Assembly (NCBI GenBank): GCA_003512525.1
Contig: DOQG01000011.1
Location: 6,543 to 62,503 of the forward strand
Origin: Oscillospiraceae bacterium
GTDB lineage: Bacteria; Bacillota; Clostridia; Oscillospirales; Ruminococcaceae
Direction: 5' to 3'
DNA length: 55,961 nt
Below, piece after piece: positions 32,257 through 41,540 of this stretch. Both the position numbers and the translations under genes were made by a program. The first letter of the stretch is position 1, and every line of letters begins with the position of its first letter. The notes beneath the pieces were generated by a model. The model ran no database searches. It was not told the origin of the DNA and saw only the letters and a list, made by a program, of their open reading frames with translations.

Positions 32257-33450
32257 TTAGCCTGGTCTGCCGTGGTAATGCTGTAAAAACTCTTCCGCTC
32301 TGTCTGCAAGCGAAGCATATATTATTGTCCTGAACCATACTGTTCCATATGCATATGCGGTAAACACCCGACTGCTTTCGGCATCCGGTTTGTACCACGG
32401 TTTATCAGGACCTATATAATGCATTATCTTATACCTCGGAATACACCATTTCAGATGCGATAGTGTGTTTTCGGATATATGATCATTACAATTTCCATAC
32501 ACGTTGGTAATATCCTGCACATTCCATATTTGCGAAATGCGTTCAACACTGTTCTTAAAAACTTTGTTTAACACACATTGCTCAAAGCAATAATAATCCC
32601 CGCTCTGAAGCATTGCGAATACTTTGCTGCATAAGCCTTCTGTCCTGATCTTGCCTGTATCCATCAGCATTACTCCGGAATTGAAGTACTGCGATGAGTT
32701 ATCCAGGCTCAAAAACCGACTGATATAATATTTATAACTCAGCAAAGTGCCATTAAGCACAAGGTTTGCTCCTGAATTAACAAGATATTGCATACACAAG
32801 TCGCTCACGGCAGCTATCGACTTTCCTGAAATATTACGGTTATATAACGCAGAAATATCAGTGTTTATTATCGTGTCGGAATCAAGATATACGAACCTGT
32901 CGTATTCGGCAAAAAATTCTGTCATTAAAAGGCATCTGAAGTAAACTTCAGCTGAAAAATAGCTTCTTAATCGGCATTCTTTTACTATATATGCCTGAGC
33001 ACAATTTATTATCCGGATACTGATATTAGGCTTTCCAGCGGCAAGAGCACACAGATGCTTTTTGTTTAACTCCGATAGATTGCCTGCGTGCATGATCAGT
33101 ATATCATAATTCTTACATTTATCCGAATTAGCTATCAACGAAAATACCGATACTCCGCAGAAAGGCGCAAACTGTTCGCTGCACGCATATGCAATGTTTA
33201 CGCTTTCGGGGAAAATGCGTTTTATGCGCTTATCACGTGCATAGAAAAGCTCATTTATATTTGCTTCGCACTCCGGTAACGGCGCTGCCATCAGTGCTAA
33301 TGCGTAGCATTTTTCCCACGCCTTGTGCAGGGTCGCGGACGCTCTTTCACTTGCATACCATGCCAGCTTTGACTGCTTTTTATAAAGCTCCATATAAAGC
33401 TGTTCTTTATTCGTTTCCATGTTAGTGTTTAACTCCGACATACTCATCAT
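32257..33450 (-). CDS. Glycosyltransferase family 8
   Basis: A 397-residue retaining GT-A enzyme. The first 80 residues are a helical, charged extension of unknown role. The GT8 domain starts VNIAYACSEQFAPFCGVSVF near 83. The DxD metal motif is YLDSDTIINTDI near 193, the acceptor-side block YFNSGVMLMDTGKI near 260, and the C-terminal metal-binding His in IMHYIGPDKPWYKP near 345. GT8 enzymes use UDP-glucose or UDP-galactose in most known cases. It has a weak ribosome binding site; a second and a fourth codon ATG are alternative starts. Its GT8 domain is related to that of the large fusion protein two genes upstream. Confidence 0.88.
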   Translation of the reverse strand: MMSMSELNTNMETNKEQLYMELYKKQSKLAWYASERASATLHKAWEKCYALALMAAPLPECEANINELFYARDKRIKRIFPESVNIAYACSEQFAPFCGVSVFSLIANSDKCKNYDILIMHAGNLSELNKKHLCALAAGKPNISIRIINCAQAYIVKECRLRSYFSAEVYFRCLLMTEFFAEYDRFVYLDSDTIINTDISALYNRNISGKSIAAVSDLCMQYLVNSGANLVLNGTLLSYKYYISRFLSLDNSSQYFNSGVMLMDTGKIRTEGLCSKVFAMLQSGDYYCFEQCVLNKVFKNSVERISQIWNVQDITNVYGNCNDHISENTLSHLKWCIPRYKIMHYIGPDKPWYKPDAESSRVFTAYAYGTVWFRTIIYASLADRAEEFLQHYHGRPG

Positions 33451-33483
33451 TCACACTTTTCGGCTGTCGATTTTTTTGTTTAA

Positions 33484-35226
33484 TTATTTAAATAATTTTT
33501 TTCCGAGCCACTTGAATACCTTTAACTTATTGCCTATCCTTCCTAAAAGGACTGCCAACCGATAAGCACCGGACTGTTCAATAAGCGATACTCTGTTCTT
33601 GTAGAACTGCAATTCCTGTGAGTCTTCTTTTCTGTTGACAATTACGTTTCCGGAAGCGCTGCACGATAAAGCGGCAACAGACGCTTTTTCGAGCGTTATA
33701 TATTGTTTGTCCGAAGAGTCTGCGTCCTTATAATTGTGCGAACAAACATGAAAATTGCCGGGATTATCCTGTCCGTAATAGGTATCGGCCACCGTTACCG
33801 AAGGTCCGAGCAACGCAAATCCGTTACTGAACAGATCGGTAGTACCATTCATTTTAACCCCGTATTTTACGCATATTATGTTAGTAATGCGCTCACCAAG
33901 CGGCATAAAAATGTTTTTATATCTTTCCTCAACAAATGTATTGATTATGCTTTTTATCACAGGATTTCCTTTTATGCCGCCGAAAATTTCTTCAGAAAAT
34001 TCTGTTATATTCTTGTATGCAAAAAAGGCGTTGAAATATCTCAGGCTATTGAACGGACGCTCAATATCTATATTCTTTGTAATATAAATACCGCCGTTTT
34101 CATAAATATTCTCTAAAGCAAAATACGCACCAAGAAGCTTAAATTCTGAATTTTTGTAAGCTTCTTTTGTAAACCGGTTCTTGTTGACATCACAGTTGCT
34201 CTCGTTAAGCACAACGCAATTGCATTCATTAAATGCTTTTTCCTTTACAGAGTTTATGTCATCATCGCTGAAACCCGCACCAAATCCGTTCAGATATATT
34301 GTTTCGGGCATAGGCTCATCGGCAAGTTCGTTATAATCAGACAGCTTATTGTAAAGATCTTTTTCGCCTGTTATCAGCTTATTCTTACTGAAAACATCCC
34401 AGTTCTTTTTTATCTGTTCAACCAACTTATCGGTATAAATCCATCTGCTGATAAGATTATTTTTTATTCTTCTGGCTACATACAATTCAGCATATTCTCT
34501 GTATTTCGGATTGCAATTATCCATTGCATATTGCTCAGAAATAATGCTGTATTCAACAACATTCGGAGAATATCCGCCTACAGTGGACTGAGTGCGTCTG
34601 AAATAATTGTATATCGGTCTGTCGGCACTCCTGATCACCTTAGCGTACGAATGCACCACGGGTAGCCACGCAACATCGTCAAAATTTGTATTTTCCGGAA
34701 TAGGACCGACCTTTTCTATAACTTCATCTATAAGCGACTTTTTATATAAGCGTCGCCAATAATCAGCACCCGTAAGAATAAGCTCACCCGTAGTGACAGC
34801 TCTTTCTCCATCTCTGCCCATTATTTTAACTGTGTTATTCTGAAGATTGACAAAGTTAAAATAGCCGTAGACTACATCAGCCTTATAATATTCTGCCCTG
34901 CCGTGAAGCCATGTAAGTGCGTGCTTTTCAACGATATCATCAGAATCGCATATATATAAATACTGACCTCTCGCTTTGCTGATACCGTAATTTCTGCCTG
35001 TACCGACAAAGTTACTGTGTTCGATGGTATATACGAATACCTTGTCGGGATACTCCTGCGCGTATTCTTCAAGTATCTCAAGCGAATTGTCCTCTGAGCC
35101 GTTGTTTACCGCAATGATCTCATAGTCTTCAAAGCTTTGATTTATCAGGGAATTCATACAAAGTCTGAGATGCTCGGCAGAATTGTAGACAGGAATGAGC
35201 ACTGAAATAATAGGAGAATCACTCAT
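33484..35226 (-). CDS. Two-domain glycosyltransferase: GT2 plus degenerate GT32-like
   Basis: Residues 1-240 of 580 are a GT2 (GT-A) domain: ISVLIPVYNSAEHLRLCMNS near 6-25, NNGSEDNSLEILEEYA near 41, GTGRNYGISKARGQYLYICD then SDD near 76-98. Residues 300-520 resemble the GT32/capsular sugar-binding DXD fold: AYFALENIYENGGIYITKNI near 370, then DIERPF. In active GT32 enzymes the GGIY is followed by LDxD; here ITKNID lacks the first Asp, so the domain may be inactive or use other ligands. It overlaps the upstream gene by eight bases, so translation is coupled. Confidence 0.75.
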   Translation of the reverse strand: MSDSPIISVLIPVYNSAEHLRLCMNSLINQSFEDYEIIAVNNGSEDNSLEILEEYAQEYPDKVFVYTIEHSNFVGTGRNYGISKARGQYLYICDSDDIVEKHALTWLHGRAEYYKADVVYGYFNFVNLQNNTVKIMGRDGERAVTTGELILTGADYWRRLYKKSLIDEVIEKVGPIPENTNFDDVAWLPVVHSYAKVIRSADRPIYNYFRRTQSTVGGYSPNVVEYSIISEQYAMDNCNPKYREYAELYVARRIKNNLISRWIYTDKLVEQIKKNWDVFSKNKLITGEKDLYNKLSDYNELADEPMPETIYLNGFGAGFSDDDINSVKEKAFNECNCVVLNESNCDVNKNRFTKEAYKNSEFKLLGAYFALENIYENGGIYITKNIDIERPFNSLRYFNAFFAYKNITEFSEEIFGGIKGNPVIKSIINTFVEERYKNIFMPLGERITNIICVKYGVKMNGTTDLFSNGFALLGPSVTVADTYYGQDNPGNFHVCSHNYKDADSSDKQYITLEKASVAALSCSASGNVIVNRKEDSQELQFYKNRVSLIEQSGAYRLAVLLGRIGNKLKVFKWLGKKLFK

Positions 35227-37714
35227 CGTTGTTTACACCGCCTTCCAGATAAATCAGTTCTTCTTTAAGCTCGTTCATTGTGGTCGGATGGAATACTTGT
35301 AGCTCATCCTTATTGTAAAGTTCTAACAGCTTATCGTAGAACTCACGGAACTTAGGATTTCTGACATGTACATTTTTACCAAGCAACATAAGATCAAAAA
35401 GATTGATGGTCCTAAACGGTTTGTCGAAAACCAACCCGGCCGTGAACGCAGAGGTAGAGGAAACAGTAATAAACACCTTGTCGCTGAGGTCTGAATTCAT
35501 AACAGTCATTTCCCATGGTATCTTTGAGTTTTCAACGATCTTATAGCCTTCCTTGGAGAAACGATTTATATTATTTCTGGGATGCATCTTCACTATAAGA
35601 TTTTCCTTGCCGACAGCCTTTGCTATAAACTCCACAAGATCCATATCGGTCGATGAAATGCCATCCCAAACGAAGGCCTCTTCAAGGAAAATATACTTTT
35701 CTTCCGGAAGAGAATTGCTGCCAAAGATATCGTTAAACATTGTTTTCGTTTTTTCTTTCCTATAGTTTATCTTTGGTATCATATTTATCGGACAGATATG
35801 TGTATTCGCCACGTGTAACTCAGGCTGATAAAGAAGGATCTCAGAAACGTGCTTGATGAATGCATTCTCCTTGTAGATATTGTGATTCAAGAAATCGGTC
35901 TTGCATTCTTCAAGATGATCGATAAGATATGTACTGAGTCCATCCTCGAAAATATGTACTTCCGGGCGCATACCCATCTTCACCATATTATAATAATAGA
36001 GCTTATTATAATCATCTGCGACAGCAATGTAGAAATCCGTGTATACTTTACCGAGATCCGGCAACAATACGTATTTCTCGGGATAAAGCATCATAAATGT
36101 CTGCTCTTGCTTAGTGGCACGTCGCCATTCAAAATATGTTTCCGGAGTGTCATCCGATATGTATATATTACGGAATATTCCGGCAGCTTCAAGACCTTTA
36201 GTGAATTTTGAAAAATCTGTAGCCTTAGAAAGCATTATATCTGCTTTTACATTCTTCAACAACGTTGTTTTAATATTCACTGCATTAAGTAACTGGAACA
36301 CAGTTACGCATCTGAAAAGCGCGACTCTTTCATGTGGCTGTTTCTTTAATGGTGAATACTCAACCGCCGGTAAAACCGGTTCTGTTACATTTACATGGAA
36401 AATTTTTGTTTCTTCTGCATCATATTCATCTCTTACTCTTGCAGAAAAGCTGTATGCGCCGGCATAGGTAAATGAATATGTAACCGTATCCTTTTCGGAG
36501 AAATTATGCAGGATAGCGAAGTTTTTGCTTCCGGGCGTTTTTATACCAAACTGATATTCAACATTTCCTACATTATTTTTAGCAGAAGCAGTAATAGTAA
36601 CAGTATCCTCTACCAAAGCTTCAGTTTTATCGATAGTGGAATTATTTATTATCTTTCTCTTGACCGGGAGGAAATGAAAAATCTTTTTAATATTATCAAC
36701 AGATCTTTTTGTTTTGTCTACCTCTTCTTCTAACTGTTTGACAGAAGTGTTATTTATCATGCGTGATAAAATAACTTCATAGAATGGGCATAATTTTGCG
36801 TGCTTCCAGAAAAGATCCGCATGATCGCTTTCAACATAATCCCATGGTTTTTTTCTTCCGCAGTAATGGAATACATAAGGATTTTCTCTTGATAAAAGGT
36901 ATTCTTCTTTTAATTCTTCGGTGGCATTCTTTAATATATGTTGAAGTCTGTATTCTTCACCGGACATTACATTCCAGCGCATATCAAGGATCTTGCGCTT
37001 ATCCTGACATATCATGTTCAATACATCCTGGTCGAATAGTTCCCATTTATATCCGGCGCAAATATCCAGACAACTGTCCAGCGTGAAATCTTTGCGAAAT
37101 TCTTTTAGATTTACAAGCAAAGTACCTGCCTGAAAATAGTCATCGGGGTTTTTCATCTTGACTATATCATCGAGATACGGTGTCCATTTTGTATTCATAT
37201 GGTAGCAAGTGATAAGGTTTGCATCACGAGCTGCGGCAAGGTAACAGTCAGAAATATCCATATTATAGAGATCTGCTATATCAGTATTTACTACCATATC
37301 GCAGTCAAGATAAACTACCTTGTCGTAATTCTTCATAATATCTAAAAGGAAAAATCTGAAATAGGTTTCTATTGCCAATCCCTGTGTGTGGAGAGTTCTG
37401 CCATTGAGATATTTGTTAGTATCAACAAAACGCACAGAAATATTTCCGGCATTCATATGCTCCGATATAAGTTTTTTGTTATTATCGGAAATATCCTTGT
37501 TGAGAACAAGGATATCATAGTTATTGCTGCTTTTTGCATTGTCGATTATCGACTGAATAAGAACCGAAACATACGGCGCATACTCATTGCTTGAGGACAT
37601 GGCTAAAGCAATGTTGTTATTATCGAAGGCGGGCTTCAGAAATATCTCTGTATCGTTTTCGATATTTTTTGAATAACCATTTATTCTTGTATTTTTTCTG
37701 TTGTATTTTCGCAT
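35219..37714 (-). CDS. Trimodular GT8 - Ig-like - GT-B (sialyltransferase-like) protein
   Basis: An 831-residue protein with three parts. (a) A GT8 domain at about 25-300: IALAMSSSNEYAPYVSVLIQ, VVYLDCDMVVNTDIADLYN with the DxD, FQAGTLLVNLKEF, and YVFHYCGRKKPWDY. (b) An Ig-like/triple-Tyr type domain at about 375-450: VEYQFGIKTPGSKN and TYAGAYSFSARVRD. (c) A GT-B domain from about 465 that starts VALFRCVTVFQLLNAVNIKT and later has FEDGLSTY, the HP motif in IVKMHPRNN and the SSTSAFTAGLVFDK block, as in GT52 and polysialyltransferase families. The C-terminal part is related to the protein encoded at 38295-39269. ATG 37714 has a GGAAG site; ATG 37735 lacks one. Confidence 0.72.
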   Translation of the reverse strand: MRKYNRKNTRINGYSKNIENDTEIFLKPAFDNNNIALAMSSSNEYAPYVSVLIQSIIDNAKSSNNYDILVLNKDISDNNKKLISEHMNAGNISVRFVDTNKYLNGRTLHTQGLAIETYFRFFLLDIMKNYDKVVYLDCDMVVNTDIADLYNMDISDCYLAAARDANLITCYHMNTKWTPYLDDIVKMKNPDDYFQAGTLLVNLKEFRKDFTLDSCLDICAGYKWELFDQDVLNMICQDKRKILDMRWNVMSGEEYRLQHILKNATEELKEEYLLSRENPYVFHYCGRKKPWDYVESDHADLFWKHAKLCPFYEVILSRMINNTSVKQLEEEVDKTKRSVDNIKKIFHFLPVKRKIINNSTIDKTEALVEDTVTITASAKNNVGNVEYQFGIKTPGSKNFAILHNFSEKDTVTYSFTYAGAYSFSARVRDEYDAEETKIFHVNVTEPVLPAVEYSPLKKQPHERVALFRCVTVFQLLNAVNIKTTLLKNVKADIMLSKATDFSKFTKGLEAAGIFRNIYISDDTPETYFEWRRATKQEQTFMMLYPEKYVLLPDLGKVYTDFYIAVADDYNKLYYYNMVKMGMRPEVHIFEDGLSTYLIDHLEECKTDFLNHNIYKENAFIKHVSEILLYQPELHVANTHICPINMIPKINYRKEKTKTMFNDIFGSNSLPEEKYIFLEEAFVWDGISSTDMDLVEFIAKAVGKENLIVKMHPRNNINRFSKEGYKIVENSKIPWEMTVMNSDLSDKVFITVSSTSAFTAGLVFDKPFRTINLFDLMLLGKNVHVRNPKFREFYDKLLELYNKDELQVFHPTTMNELKEELIYLEGGVNNDE

Positions 37715-37744
37715 TTGACAATCACTTCCAACCATCTTTAATTA

Positions 37745-38317
37745 TTAAAATCCGCCGTATCTGTTTTTAAATTCATTGAAGCTCTGAAGGTTCCGATCCT
37801 TTTCTGCAAGGATTATATCGGTTTTGCCAAGTTCTTCAATAGGCCATTTAACGTTTATATCAGGATCATTCCACATAATACCGTCATCATATTCGCCGTA
37901 GAACTTTTCCGCGCACTTATATGATACTATCGAAGGTTCCAGAACAAGATATCCGTGTCCGCAATAGCCGGGCACAAGTAATTCTTTCTTGTTTTCTTCA
38001 GACAGATAAAATCCCTGCCATTTACCGAAATCGGGAGAATCCTTCCTAAGGTCTACAACAATATCGAACACTTTTCCGCTCACGCAACGAACAAGCTTTG
38101 CCTGTGGCTGCTCACGCTGAAAGTGTATGGCTCTTATGACACCTTTATGAGAGTTAGTGTAGAACACTTCTTTAAGATCATGAGTTATGCCGTTAGCCTC
38201 AAACACTTCTTTGGAATAGTCCTTGATAAAATAACCGCGTTCATCATACGCTACAAAGGGATTAACCAGAATAAGTCCTTCTATTTCTGTTTTTTCAAAG
38301 GAAAACTTCTGTATCAT
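37745..38317 (-). CDS. RmlC-like nucleotide-sugar 3,5-epimerase
   Basis: A 190-residue cupin of the dTDP-4-dehydrorhamnose 3,5-epimerase family. VNPFVAYDERGYFIKDYSKE near 18-37 and the catalytic His in VIRAIHFQREQPQAKLVRC near 59 are present, as are GKVFDIVVDLRKDSPDFGKW near 80 and the YLVLEPSIVSYKC block near 124. No other dTDP-rhamnose gene (rmlA, rmlB, rmlD) is nearby, so the likely substrate is the CDP-4-keto-6-deoxyglucose made by RfbG, turning it toward an L-sugar. It overlaps the upstream glycosyltransferase gene by 23 bases. Confidence 0.82.
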   Translation of the reverse strand: MIQKFSFEKTEIEGLILVNPFVAYDERGYFIKDYSKEVFEANGITHDLKEVFYTNSHKGVIRAIHFQREQPQAKLVRCVSGKVFDIVVDLRKDSPDFGKWQGFYLSEENKKELLVPGYCGHGYLVLEPSIVSYKCAEKFYGEYDDGIMWNDPDINVKWPIEELGKTDIILAEKDRNLQSFNEFKNRYGGF

Positions 38318-39269
38318 TTTTTAGTTCCTCCATATAATTATTCATTATTTTAACATCAAAATATCCTTTGAGCAATGCCGCTCCTGTAGAATTGATCGTA
38401 ATAAGCCGTTCGGGTCGCTTATTAAATACAAAGGGCAAAAGCTCAGAAGGAAATTTTTCATGTATTACCGTAGCCGATTTATATCTCGACTCATAATCCA
38501 AAAGATCATCGGGATGCGGTTTTATTATTACTTTTTCATTTTTCAACACATCTCCGATTATATAGTCATATACCTTTTCCTGCTTGCTCAACGACATATT
38601 GCCAAGCACCGAAAAATGCTGAGTAAGCAGTATAATACTGTCGTTATCGGCTGAATAAGTTTTATCAATAAAAAATGAAACGATCTCCTCTCTGAGATCA
38701 TCGTCAAGATGCTGCAATTCTGCGACCGGATCAAAATTGATAAATCTGTCCGCACTCACGTCTTTTGTCTGAGAGGCTTTATGACAAATCACTTTTTTTA
38801 TATACTCGTTCTCCAATGAAAACAAACCGTATCTTTTGGCAATTTCGGCGTGAACCGGGAATTGTCTGCTTAAAGTACGATACATTTCTTCATCTCTTGA
38901 AAGCATACCGGCTGCATCTTCAAAAGCGATGAATGGCTTCTTCATACTTATGAGATAAAGCGAAAAATAGAAATGCGCGCCTGCACAATAAACCTCTTCA
39001 AATTTATCGAGCCTGTATTTTACATCTTTTTTATATCTATATGCGATATCTCTCATGATCGTCCGATCGTTACTGTGAGGTATAAGCGTATATTTCAACA
39101 ATCTGACTTTTTTAAACAGTTTCATTTTCTGTAGCTGTTTATACTGCGGAAACTTGTCCACAATAAAGTCCGGCAGAACAAGCACCGCTTCCTTGTCTTT
39201 CGTATAAACGAGATGATGGACCATACACTCCAGAAGCTGAAAAGTACTTATAGCGTGATATAAAATCAT
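38295..39269 (-). CDS. Sialyltransferase-like glycosyltransferase (GT52/polysialyltransferase type)
   Basis: A 324-residue single GT-B protein. The start MILYHAISTFQLLECMVHHL parallels the C-terminal domain of the trimodular protein (LFRCVTVFQLL). FIAFEDAAGMLSRDEEMYRT near 114-133 matches the acidic EDG motif of this superfamily; ILLTQHFSVLGNM near 220 is a donor-domain strand, VIIKPHPDDLLDY near 253 the HP motif, and ITINSTGAALLKGY near 296 the S motif. Known members transfer sialic acid or similar sugars from CMP donors, and a CMP-sugar synthetase is three genes upstream. It overlaps the HAD gene by four bases (ATGA). Confidence 0.7.
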   Translation of the reverse strand: MILYHAISTFQLLECMVHHLVYTKDKEAVLVLPDFIVDKFPQYKQLQKMKLFKKVRLLKYTLIPHSNDRTIMRDIAYRYKKDVKYRLDKFEEVYCAGAHFYFSLYLISMKKPFIAFEDAAGMLSRDEEMYRTLSRQFPVHAEIAKRYGLFSLENEYIKKVICHKASQTKDVSADRFINFDPVAELQHLDDDLREEIVSFFIDKTYSADNDSIILLTQHFSVLGNMSLSKQEKVYDYIIGDVLKNEKVIIKPHPDDLLDYESRYKSATVIHEKFPSELLPFVFNKRPERLITINSTGAALLKGYFDVKIMNNYMEELKNDTEVFL

Positions 39270-39925
39270 AATTGTTTCTCTATCCGGTCTATTAAATCCC
39301 GAGGATCATCAAGGCACATACAATGTCTGTACGCTTCTATGTCCCGTTCATTTTTGAAACCGAAGCCATACGTCACTCCTGCAAAATCCAAGCCGGACTG
39401 CGCAGCTCCTAAAGCGTCATAAAGACTGTCGCCTATATACAAAGCGGTGTCCGGTGTAATTGAAAGAGTATCCAGGCATTTATTTATGATATCGGATTTT
39501 GACAGTTTATCGTTATCATCAATACCGTATATAACATCAAAGAATTTGCCTATATTCAATATTTTTACGATATCGTGCGCAAAATCCTCTCGTTTTAGCG
39601 TTGCAATCGCTAATTTATACCCGTTATTTTTCAGATAAGTAAGAAGCTGCGATATGCCATCATACATTTCAACTTCTTTGAAACCATTTTCGGAATAATA
39701 GTGTCTGTAATGGTCGACAGCAATTCTGACCGAACCTTCATCCAGCCCGAATTTTGTTGCAAACACCTCAGACAGCGGAGCGCCTATCGCCGCGCCGACA
39801 AGTGCGTCATCAGGCAAAGTCAGTCCCATTTGCCGTGCAGCGTAGGTGTATGAGTTGAAAATACCTTCATATGTATTAACCAACGTACCATCCATATCGA
39901 AAATTACAGCTTTGTATTTCTTCAT
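39266..39925 (-). CDS. HAD-superfamily phosphatase of the glycan operon
   Basis: A 219-residue phosphatase of the phosphoglycolate phosphatase-like HAD group. Motif I is VIFDMDGTLVNTYEG near 6-20; motif II is in LAIATLKRED near 109; the motif III Lys lies in DNDKLSKSD near 145; motif IV is YIGDSLYDALGAAQ near 162. ATG 39925 is preferred over 39946 because GAGGA precedes it and the upstream start would overlap the aldolase gene. Placed between an aldolase and a CMP-sugar synthetase, it probably removes the phosphate from the aldol product before activation, as NeuB/KDO pathways require. Confidence 0.85.
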   Translation of the reverse strand: MKKYKAVIFDMDGTLVNTYEGIFNSYTYAARQMGLTLPDDALVGAAIGAPLSEVFATKFGLDEGSVRIAVDHYRHYYSENGFKEVEMYDGISQLLTYLKNNGYKLAIATLKREDFAHDIVKILNIGKFFDVIYGIDDNDKLSKSDIINKCLDTLSITPDTALYIGDSLYDALGAAQSGLDFAGVTYGFGFKNERDIEAYRHCMCLDDPRDLIDRIEKQL

Positions 39926-39933
39926 AATGATTT

Positions 39934-41520
39934 TTATTCCTCGCAATATTTTGATGGAGTGATAAATACTATATTCATCTTTCGATTAAGCTCTTTTATC
40001 TGATTTTGTATATCGGCGTTTTTCGTGTCAATTAAATCATCGTTTACACTTATTCCGCCCTCTATCATAGAGATATAATTTTTATTCGTGTATTTATCAT
40101 ACCCGTCAAAACCTGCAAGATAAATATTTCTGACGCCCATATTAAAGAACAATCTCATCGCCATCACTCCGGCGTTATCACTTTCTTTTGCAGATGTGCT
40201 GATAAGGTCATAATAGTTTACAAGGTATGTGCCGTCAAATGCAGAAATATCATTTTTAAGGTTAGATGTGGAAATCACGGTATATCCTGCAGATGTATCT
40301 ATATTTTCAATACGTTTTACATTACTTATGAAAACAGCATCTATAAGCTTTTTGTCATAAGCAAAATTTATCGATACTACGAATGGCGATTCTTCATTTA
40401 TAAATTTGTTTATTTGTTCCGTATAATCACTCAGAGATTTGCCGGGAGCTATGAGCATAACGCTACGATCAGCTATCCGGTTTTGAATTTCACGGATACT
40501 CTGTTTGTCGTCAATAGCTATACGTTTAAAATCGTTATACCTTGTTTCTATCATCGAAGGATTATATAGATGCCGTTCATGCTTCGGCAACGATGAAAGA
40601 ATGCCGTTTATATCTTTCATCGAAAGGGTCTGCTTGTTTAAAAGATATTGTGCGTAATTAGGATGGCACATATTTACCGACGCTATGAAATACGCAACCG
40701 AATAGCCCCATGGATGCTCTTTATAGATTTCACTTATGTATCTGTCGTATATCTCCATAACAGATACAACATCATATCTGGCAACTACATTATCGTTGAT
40801 ATACTGTGTTATAAGTTCGGTGCACAGATTGCCCGCCCCTCTTCCCATACCGTACACGGATGAGTCAATGATAATATCACGCTTTGTCGGGAGAGTAACA
40901 AGAGCCTGAGCGTTTGAAAAAGCAAGTTGCAGGTTATTGTGCGAATGATAGCCTATTTTTACAGAGCTGTCAAGATTATTATCCGCCATATAAAACAGAT
41001 GCAACAAATCATCCTGATAGAGCGTACCCATTGTGTCAACAATATAGAATGCATATGGATTCATCTCATTGACTTTTTCGACAAGCTGCAGAAACTCATA
41101 GTCTGTATATGAAACAGTTCCTACAGGCTGCATGAATACCTTGTAGCCTTTTGCCATAACCTCATATCCGAATTTGAACGCCTCTTCGATCTGATTATTA
41201 TGGAAAGTAACTCTTATGCCCTCTACACCGCTGTGATCACACGCTGATATCTCATCTATAGATATATCGCCATATGCTACCATAGCTACATAAAGTACAT
41301 TATCAGACTTGTTTTCTATGCATGCATTTACATTTTCTACTGAAGCAAACAATGAGCAGTCGATATCATTTTTACCGGATTTCAGAAATCCGCACTCCAC
41401 TATATCGACACCTGCATTTGAAAGGCGTCTGATAATTGATTTTATTCTATGATTGCCAAATTTGAAGTTATTTACATAACCGCCATCTCTAAGCGTACAA
41501 TCTAATACCGAAATACTCAT
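39934..41520 (-). CDS. DRE-TIM aldolase fused to a DUF115-like domain
   Basis: Of 528 residues, about 1-330 form an HMG-CoA-lyase-like (DRE-TIM) barrel as in 4-hydroxy-2-oxovalerate aldolase: VLDCTLRDGGYVNN with the Arg-Asp pair near 5-18, IVECGFLKSG near 40, FYIVDTMGTLYQDDL near 160 and the metal-binding His pair in KIGYHSHNNLQLAF near 188, then GMGRGAGNLCTE near 223. Residues 350-528 form a Rossmann-like domain: RSVMLIAPGKSLSDY, PFVVSINFAYDKKLIDAVFI and RNIYLAGFDGYD. It resembles DUF115/GT42-fold proteins. Pyruvate condensation with a sugar aldehyde would yield an ulosonic acid. GAGGAGAAA lies before the ATG. Confidence 0.75.
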   Translation of the reverse strand: MSISVLDCTLRDGGYVNNFKFGNHRIKSIIRRLSNAGVDIVECGFLKSGKNDIDCSLFASVENVNACIENKSDNVLYVAMVAYGDISIDEISACDHSGVEGIRVTFHNNQIEEAFKFGYEVMAKGYKVFMQPVGTVSYTDYEFLQLVEKVNEMNPYAFYIVDTMGTLYQDDLLHLFYMADNNLDSSVKIGYHSHNNLQLAFSNAQALVTLPTKRDIIIDSSVYGMGRGAGNLCTELITQYINDNVVARYDVVSVMEIYDRYISEIYKEHPWGYSVAYFIASVNMCHPNYAQYLLNKQTLSMKDINGILSSLPKHERHLYNPSMIETRYNDFKRIAIDDKQSIREIQNRIADRSVMLIAPGKSLSDYTEQINKFINEESPFVVSINFAYDKKLIDAVFISNVKRIENIDTSAGYTVISTSNLKNDISAFDGTYLVNYYDLISTSAKESDNAGVMAMRLFFNMGVRNIYLAGFDGYDKYTNKNYISMIEGGISVNDDLIDTKNADIQNQIKELNRKMNIVFITPSKYCEE

Positions 41521-41540
41521 TTTAAGCGTTTCTCCTCAAA

